Below, piece after piece: positions 56,541 to 64,000 of a DNA stretch of 64,000 nt. The number at the start of each line of letters is the position of its first letter. The stretch's first letter is position 1. Source of the stretch: Biscogniauxia marginata (taxonomy: Eukaryota; Ascomycota; Sordariomycetes; Xylariales; Xylariaceae); the NCBI GenBank assembly GCA_022695795.1, contig MU404114.1, positions 186,001 to 250,000 of the forward strand. The letters are read 5' to 3'. The notes beneath the pieces are model-generated. The model worked only from the letters and a program-made list of their open reading frames with translations. It did not search any database and had not been told where the DNA came from. A program made the position numbers and the translations under genes.

Positions 56541-57419
56541 GTAACAGTAAGCAGGCGTTGGCTCTTTAAGCGACCTGGCGAACCCGTTTTTCCCTCTTCT
56601 TCGCCTCTTTATTAAAACGCAATGTCCCAAGCAGCGACGTGTATAGGTAGTAAGTATGTAATAGAACCGAGTCCCTTGCCGACATGATGCCAGGAACGGA
56701 CCGATCGGCACAGAAGGGAAAAAAAAACAAGAGCCCAGTGTAATAATCGTAAAACGCCCGTCTAAACTACCGGTTCCGCCGGAAGTCTCGACTCTTTTCG
56801 GTTAAAAAAACCGGGGGTGGATGGATGGGTATCCGGGCAGTCTAGTCGTGGCAAAGACGTGCGCGACGCCGATACATAACAGGTATGAAGTGGAAAACTC
56901 CAAGAAGAATAATCTCGGATCCTTGTAACAAGTTCGTTGTCGCTATTACATTACTACAGATATTTATTGCATCTGAGGTTACAAGGCGTAGAAAGTTAGT
57001 AGGTAGGTTAGGTACTTACTTTCTTTAGTCAATCTACCTACATGTACCGATAATACCTAGAGTAGGTTGTACGTACCCAGGTAAGTATCTTACAACGCCC
57101 AGTACCCTACCTATACCTGCTTACCTACATTACGTAGGTTATCACCTGAGTGTGTTGCGCGAATTGACAACAGTTGGTGAGGTATGGCGAGCCAATGGGC
57201 ATTCTACCGATCTCCTACTACCTACCTCCTAATAACCACTAGGTAGGTTAGGTACTCATCCATCGAGGAAATGGGCATTTCGTATTTCAATTGTCACCAA
57301 TGGCAGACGGAGCATTATTGTTCATGCGGATTTTATTCGGGAATTCACACATACGGCTTGTCCACCTAGCACTCACTCACTTGATCGTAGTGACAAAGAA
57401 ATCCTGCGTTTTTTTTGTC

Positions 57420-57440
57420 TTTTCTTTTCTTTTCTTTTCT
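57420..57440. repeat. (TTTTC)n microsatellite
   Basis: Four pentanucleotide units following a T-run; a polypyrimidine-polypurine tract. Confidence 0.8.
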
Positions 57441-57778
57441 AGAAATCACATCATCGCCTGTTGTCTGGTGATGAGGTTTAATACTAGTATACCTATATAA
57501 TCTACTAATATGCAAAGTTTCTTAAACGACTATCATATCAATACACTTAAATAACCAGCATTTTATTGTGTGTAACATGTAACGCATGTTGTAGAGTCTC
57601 TTAAGAACGAGGATGACCTGCGAGTGGATTAATTGCGGCTGATAACCCCCTTCACGGGATTGCGGGGTGATTATATATAATTTATATGATATATTCTCAA
57701 CTCTCTTCGACGATGGAGATTGCTGACAAGGAATGTCGACAACGAATGTCGACAAATATAATGATGATAAAATAATCA

Positions 57779-57826
57779 CGATAATAATAATAAATTATCG
57801 AGCATCTTCTTTATTATTATTATTAT
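57779..57826. repeat. Inverted ATAA/TTAT microsatellite pair
   Basis: A run of ATAATAATAATAA on the left is matched by TTATTATTATTATTA on the right, about 17-20 bp apart. It can form a hairpin or cruciform with an AT-only stem. Confidence 0.6.
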
Positions 57827-58393
57827 AAACTAGCAATCAATACAGCGCGAGAAAGCGAGTTTATCCCATCATATCCAATCTATATATCCACTTACCTGCC
57901 GCTACACTACACCAGCCTTGCAGTTCCTCTTCTTCCTCCTCCTACCCCTCCTGTCTTGCTGCCTGATTCTAATACCAGAACAATGGTCTTCCCCTCTCGA
58001 GAACGGAAATTTTGATTATTACAGCAGCCTCGAATCAATCAATTCCCATCACGAGTGACATCAGGATTTTTTCTCTTTTCCCCCGCTTTCTGCAAATTTT
58101 CCTGCCTGCAGGATCTATCATTCGGGTGACCAATGTATGTATGTAGGTAGACATGTAGGTAGTTATTATACTCTCTCTCGTCCAAAGAGAGAGAAAGAGA
58201 GAGGCGCGGGTACTTTTATTCTCCCCCCCGGCGCGCGCGTGAGTGATTTTTCTCCCCTCTTTTTCTAGATTAAAAATAAATGGGTAATAAAAATAAGGGA
58301 AAATTCAAAGTTACTTGGAGATTGATTGAATCATCACAGTCATAAGTCAAAAGGAAAAGAAAGAACACCCCCCAAATGTCAGGCGGCGATGAT

Positions 58394-58425
58394 AGACAGA
58401 GACAGAGACAGAGAGACAGAGAGAC
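58394..58425. repeat. (AGAC/AGAG)n microsatellite
   Basis: Imperfect tandem AGACAG/AGAGAC units, a purine-rich strand of about 30 bases. Confidence 0.7.
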
Positions 58426-58587
58426 AACGGAAATGAAAAAGTCGGTGTAGCTTGTCTCGGGACACGCTGATTTGCGCGCAACGGCGAAGGCGTACATAGC
58501 GCTACAGAAGGTGTGGTAGGCCAACTCATCGTGCCGCGCTGTCGTTGTCTCGTGTGTGTGTGTGTATGTCCCATGTGAGGAGTTGAG

Positions 58588-58588
58588 C

Positions 58589-58621
<33 letters not shown>

Positions 58622-58626
58622 CGCGC
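58588..58626. repeat. (GT)n-(GC)n compound microsatellite
   Basis: About 13 GT units pass directly into about 7 GC units, the strongest Z-DNA-forming tract in the window. Confidence 0.85.
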
Positions 58627-61590
58627 TCTGCTGTGCTGGTCTATAGGAACCGCGCCTACTAATGTATCTATCTGTCTGTCTACATACCTAGGTACGTTTT
58701 CTCTACAATACGGTACTGCTTACTTACTTGACCCCGTGAGCTAAGGTAGCTACAGGTTGGTATGTATGTATGTATGTATCTGTATGGCAAGGTAGCAGGG
58801 AGAGGCATCTAGGTAACTGATAAGCCTTACCTTACTACCTACATTCTCTAGGTATAGTAGCATTCGCCAGTTGAGCTACATAATGCCTCGATATGCATGC
58901 AGGTGGGTTGACTGTTGGCTGGCGGGCGGGTCGTTGCGGTTGTCTACACAAACCAACCGAATTACATAGACGGCTGGAAAGGTGGGAAAGACAAGACAGC
59001 TCAGATCCAACCATCTCCGGCCCAAACTCGAGGCGGTCCGAGCAGAGCAAAAGAAGAGGAGCTCTTCAAGTCGAATAGGGCCTGGGCCGACCAATGGCAT
59101 AATTCGGAATGGTTAAGGTATGATAAATTCCCGTAATATCTGATCAATTATTGTCATGATTATTTTTCTCCGGTGAAAACTAATTTTTTAATAATAATGA
59201 TAATATAAAACCCCCGCATTTGCTTTTTAGATCCATCTGCTAACCGTGCATACACGCTACATCCACGCGTACATATATACAAGAGTTACCGCCTACCGCG
59301 GGGTTGCACTGCAGCTTTGGGTTGTTGAGCTCTTTTAGTCTGAAATAGCTTAGACGAGCTCTGCTGTTGACCAACCCGTTGACTGACGATGCCTCGTTGT
59401 ATCGTGGGGGAAAGAAAGAGGGGGAACTTCCCCCAGCTGACAGGTTAGCTTAGCTTGTGCGAATGAAATGCTTCACCCTAACCTTAAACTCATCACCGCA
59501 TCGTGAGATTGCGTCAGGAAACGCTCATCTGTTTACTTCGGAATTGTATATGGAGCTATCCGTCCCGTCCACCGACACAATGCCACGCGAACAAACGTGG
59601 CCAGTACGGTGAGCAAAGCCTCCAGACCGACGGGCTAGCGATGATCCGTCCAGGACCCTGGAGACGCAGCAGAGCGGCATAGGGAGTTGAGCTGGGCCAA
59701 ACAGAGGAATGCATCCCATTTCTTTCTGCCGACGCGTAAATCCATCAAGGAGAGAATGACGGAGATTTTCTCTAGCTCGGAAAAGTCCATTCTATCAACC
59801 TACTATACGAGTTGCCTTGTTGACCGCCAGCTTCGTCGTTGGTTCCTTGTCGCGGCATGCGGCATGTCAGCCAATCCGCGACCCTCTTACTTTATTTTTC
59901 ACGATTCACCTGCAGTGGTCTGTACCATGCTATTTTTGAGATCTTCGATATATCATAGCGCCTTTCGGGGCTTGACAACACCACAGATAGATATATAGAC
60001 GTCTACCTTACCTCACCTTGAAAACCGCACGGGTAAGCCAGCAAGAAACCAACAACCGGCTCCGCTGTGGTCCGGCCCCCTTCCCAGCCGTCAAAGCGAG
60101 GAGGATGGATGATATGATTCCGTCCGTTCGTCCGTCTATCCTTCTGCCGAAAGGAATGCGCGGGAAAGGGGTGATCCGGGCGTACGGTCGCCTGTGCATT
60201 CGGTGGGTAAAGTCTTGTTCTATCGGGGAGCCCCAAGTAACATACCGGAGCTTCACTACCTACATAGCGTACAGCCTCCCTAATCGGGGGTGATGAATGT
60301 AATAACGGTGGTAATAATACTCGTATAGAGAGCACCGCTAGGCCCGCGTCGGGGGCGGGTGCCGAAGCGCGTGCCTTGCGGCAGGAATTGGAATCAACTA
60401 ATCCGTACAGGCAGTGATAGTCATGATTGTCCAGCGAGCAGTCCCACATCATTCGAGATTTGGTCATCTGGTTACCTAGGTAGCAGGTATGTAACAGCAA
60501 TGCGGATAGGACCAACGTGACGAGACGAGGCGCGGGGGCCTAGACGAGTGACGATCATCCGGAGGGGTCCAGGCTGTGGTTGGCTAAGCTTCAAACCGCA
60601 GGCTCGAAGTTGTACCAGTAAGCAAACGGCAGAGGAGTCGGCTTCTAGAATGTACGATCGACACTTGTTAGTCAGTGCCTGAATATCCCTTTCATCTACA
60701 GGGCCATTCATTGATTACAACCACATTCGCAGCTCGTGACCACTTCGCCATGTAGCAACTATTACATGGATAAGTTAGATAGACAAGGTGGGTAGATCCA
60801 AACTACCTAGCGAATGCAGTGTAATCGGATCGCCGATCAAGGGTCCTTTTACACTGCAGCCGATGGAACTGCCGTAGGGCGGCAGGGAGCTTGCTGCACT
60901 GTCCATTTGACAGTTGGTAGCTGGGGGGCAGAGCAAGCAAAACGTATTGGGAAGGTCGGTCGGGATGGTATACCCGCCCGCGCATACAGTTGGTAGTTCT
61001 GTGTCATGTCATACGTGCAACGGATTGGCTTGTTACGGGATACAAGTGTCGTTATTTTCGTCGTCCTCGTGCCCGCCCTCGTTTGCGTAGGTCACGATCG
61101 CACGATTAGGGAGTCGTGAAATTGAAGTGTGTAAGGGAGAAGGTTGTTCATCTAAAAGCAAGCCAAGCAAGCAAAAGTAGTAGGCATCGAAGCAAGCACG
61201 TGTTAGTAACACTCGTGTAACCTCGGTGGGCTGGGCGAGTGACTAGTAGATTTCCATCCCTGTCTGTCAGTGTCCAATTCTCCGCCCTTAGTTAGGCAAG
61301 TTGAGCTTAGCGCCCCTTGCCGCTCTTACTCGGGCCCGAGAGCCGCCAGCAGCTGACAGTCACCTGGTTGTTTCACTTACAACCACCACCAAACAACCTC
61401 ACGCCTCCAAATAGCACACACAATTAACTGTACATGAGAAACGTGAGGGTGCAGGTAACTTGATCTATGTTTATCGAGGGCCGCCTTTTCATGTGCACAT
61501 ATACAAAGCAGGGAATCAACTCTTGATAGCCAACAAGGTGTCAAATATCTACTAGTAAACTACACTAGAAACATGCCGAACTACACTTGA

Positions 61591-62618
61591 TACATCACTT
61601 CTCGTAGTACAATCCTCCTTTCCGAACTATCTAGCACCTTAATAGATCCGTTAAGCCACCTACTGCCAGATATTCGCCTAAATTTATTATTCCAATTCCG
61701 GTCCATGAAAGACATGGTCAGGTCGAGCCAAGCATCTCCGGCCATGCTCCAGCAACATTTCCCTTCTCGAGATACTATCAACAGAGCCTTCCCGAAATAC
61801 CATCTACACGGTGACCTTGTACGGGATGTCATGAACATTTTATTCAAGTTCAACAGCACCTCGAGGTATGGGCAGCTCGTCAGCTTCCCGACCCTTTCGC
61901 GGAGCACGATGTCCAGGGCATCGCATCACTTGAGAAGCTTCATCGTCTGATATAAAGGCTTATCCGAGACTACCTCTCAAGAGCAGATGCGTATAGTGCA
62001 TCTACAGCTTACATGCATCTTCTAGACTTGTCCTCGGATGGTTTCGGTACTCTTAACTTGGACGGCCTAAGTCCTGCAGAGAGAGAGAGAGACCACGTAC
62101 TTCGGGCCTTTTTACGTTATGAACTCATCGGGAAATGGGGGCCACCTCAACGTTAGCCGCGTATGGTTTCGGCCTTGTCGTAACGCTTCTGGCTAAGGGA
62201 AAAGATGCGTTGGGCAAACATGAACAGCACGCACGAGTTGGATATTTATCGCGGTGAAGGCTTGGCTGGTCCAAGTGCGTGGCAGAAGTACTTCCAGGAA
62301 GTCGCAGACGCATGCGAATGGGGTATATATCAGACCAAGTATGAAACTCTCTTGGGGATCTTCCGGCAACGCGCATGGGTCTTGTTCGATGATGATTGAT
62401 ACTATCTTTATTCCTCCGATACGTTGGAACGGACTGCTGGCATACCTGATCCTGGGCCGAGCAAGCTACGCGAAGAGGAAGAATACATTGAAATGGACAT
62501 ACTCAACTGGCCCCTGGTGGCAAACCTTATATTTTCTCTAAACGACGAGATGAGGATAACACTGTTGACTCTGACGAGGAAACACCAGACACTCGATCCT
62601 ATTCGTCACTGGAGGTGA
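61591..62618 (+). pseudogene. F-box-like protein pseudogene with C-to-T type stops
   Basis: An open stretch starts after the stop at 61588. Its first part, with HLLPDIRLNLLFQFRSMKDM and RSSQASPAML, resembles a fungal F-box (LP....IL..L..L..L..AS). A frame change at about 61,815-61,840 is followed by one frame that continues to 62618 (blocks LEKLHRLI, RLIRDYLSRADA, LRAFLRYELIGKW, GPSAWQKYFQEVADACEWG, then LEEEEYIEMD-like sequence). This frame contains four stops: TAA 61953, TAG 62154, TAA 62181 and TGA 62397. Each becomes Gln or Arg (CAA, CAG, CAA, CGA) by a single T-to-C reversal. Three of the four are TpA products expected from repeat-induced point mutation. No start codon remains. F-box proteins recruit targets to SCF ubiquitin ligases. 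Confidence 0.6.
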
Positions 62619-64000
62619 GGATGACCTCTTTCTGGTTTCGATATGGAGACTAGCAGGGCTTACCTCAAATTCTTGAAGAGTAAACCGTATTGAATAGCGG
62701 AAGAGAGGGTAAACGAGCGAGAGGGTTCCCCCACGCTACCAAACCGAGAAGGCAAATATCGAAAAAATTTCGTAATTCAACGAAGGCGAGGCCCATAGTC
62801 AGTGGTATAAAACGTGGCAATGGATTTAAAACTTCCTATTACACACTATTATTGTAGTGCGTCGTTGTTATTTTTATATTATAGAATGGGGATTTGAATA
62901 CACATACAGTGCACTCCGCTATTCACATGTGGTTACATAAGCTGACCGTGCGCCCAGCGCTGCTAGTAGGTAACATCAAGTCACGATTCATTACCCCGAG
63001 CTAATAAGGATAACAGCACAGAGCCGCCGGCGGAAAGGCAAAAAAATACCCTTGTCATCTTCACATGCTGCGGCATCATTTACCAAATTCTGCAGTCGAT
63101 GGCATCGTGTCACAAGCGAATATTAGATGGCACTAGCTAGATTAACTTTTGAAGTCATCCGAATATGTAGTGGACCAAGAACAACTTAGGTAAGAGTTTG
63201 AAGTCACTCAAGGAACAGTGTTTACATGGGTTGTTTCATCGTTTCATTTTTGTTTTTGTAGCTCTGAGGTTTTCCGATGTTTTTGAAGTCATGGCGCATG
63301 CATTTGCCTTTTTTGTCTTCACTCTTTTTTTTTCGCTCTGCTGGCAACTGGCCCCTTACCAGCGAACCTATTCTTCCTTGCTGCACTGCCAAAATAGACA
63401 CGCTTTGGTTTTTAGATTCCACCCTTTTATCTTCGTGAAAGAATAGGAAGAAAGCTGGGTCGCCCTCAGCTTTTTGTAAAATACACACAACCGCACTTCT
63501 TCCATGTCATCCCATGCCAGCTACTCGAGTAGCTTTTAAAAAAGAAAAACCCAGACCCTTTCGAGGGCGAAATCAAATGCAGACCGTGGTATCATTGGGG
63601 GAAACAACGCCGATTAGTGCCGGGGAAATAAACGCGTGAACCGCTACCACGCCATGTATGATCAATAGCCGCCGTAGTCGAACTCATAATATCGACCGGC
63701 ACCAACCAACCAACAAACAGGTCAACAATGCAATATATCATTAGCCGATAATGAGATGCCTCATGATTAAGCAACGTCAATAAACGCCAGCCTGATGCAT
63801 GCAATCGGCATTGTAGAAAACAACCACCTCGCAATGCGTTGAAATAGAGAATAGAAAAGATAAGAAAAAAGACAAATGTACAGGGCGGTTCGATACCGCC
63901 ATTAAGTGCTTGCCAGCATCTCGAATCGAGGTGTGGTTGGTTCGCCATATGGAGGCGTAGATTACCAACCTTGGGCATGGTATCCGCCAAGGTCGTCTCG
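62619..64000. other. Right-edge intergenic region
   Basis: No gene supported. A T-arm-like hairpin lies at 63,884-63,900. The frames at 63,198-63,488 and 63,592-63,990 are hydrophobic or mixed translations without domains. An unfinished gene beyond the right edge cannot be excluded. Confidence 0.4.

Larger units (their letters stand above)
52580..61590. other. 9 kb gene desert rich in microsatellites and TAGGTA motifs
   Basis: No gene could be supported. The segment 53,760-53,860 is an AAATAAAATA island. From 54,200 to 58,800 the motifs TAGGTA, TACCTA and GTAGGT recur very densely, with a clear cluster at 57,000-57,250. A TACCTAGGTA palindrome is at 58,685. The TTTTC, TTATTA, ACT, AGAC and GT repeats are entered separately. 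T-arm-like hairpins are discussed in the findings. The open frame at 60,003-60,515 on the minus strand (170 codons) has no recognisable domain and is probably chance. Confidence 0.45.

Noticed and set aside
60003..60515. A 170-codon minus-strand frame
   Set aside because: No domain, no signal, mixed composition and an overlapping frame on the other strand; probably chance in GC-balanced DNA.
63820..63910. A complete tRNA gene on either strand
   Set aside because: The T-arm is perfect, but no 7-base partner for the acceptor strand exists upstream and the would-be body is A-rich.

Overview
The window looks like nuclear DNA of a filamentous ascomycete (Pezizomycotina, probably Sordariomycetes; the class is inference). 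The reasons are short 50-65 bp GT-AG introns with CTRAC-type branch points, monocistronic genes on both strands, and long gene-poor spacers full of TACCTA/TAGGTA motifs and microsatellites. The gene content also fits: a MYND plus DUF4470-like protein, a 2EXR protein, a Rad4 homologue, a CHY zinc-finger protein, an ABCA transporter and a secreted amidase. No bacterial, plasmid, phage or CRISPR feature was seen.

Layout. 0-2.7 kb: a DapA-family aldolase on the minus strand. 2.7-13.2 kb: a gene desert with AT-rich, probably decayed DNA. 13.2-14.9 kb: a secreted amidase. 16.1-19.7 kb: a small Cys-rich protein and the Rad4/XPC homologue (one intron, 841 aa). 21.0-25.8 kb: a full-length intronless ABCA-type transporter (1598 aa). 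27.1-29.1 kb: a six-exon MYND/DUF4470-like gene on the minus strand, reconstructed here, including a GC-AG intron. 29.6 kb: a possible small secreted protein. 30.9-32.3 kb: a two-exon secreted protein resembling DUF7029/DUF7223. 37.2-39.3 kb: a CHY zinc-finger protein. 39.3-48.8 kb: a second gene desert. 48.8-52.6 kb: a coiled-coil/glycine-zipper protein, a class I methyltransferase and a 2EXR protein whose reading frame is interrupted. 52.6-61.6 kb: a third desert with the densest microsatellites. 61.6-62.6 kb: an F-box-like pseudogene whose four internal stops can all be explained by C-to-T change.

The genes do not form an obvious pathway or biosynthetic cluster. They are a mix of housekeeping (Rad4, CHY protein, ABC transporter), secreted (amidase, DUF7029-like) and fast-evolving (MYND, 2EXR, F-box-like) genes separated by decaying DNA. 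The observations most worth following up are the GC-AG intron, the F-box-like relic with C-to-T stops, an inverted repeat with telomere-unit ends lying over a TATA box at 48.75 kb, and four exact copies of the palindrome TAGGTACCTA.
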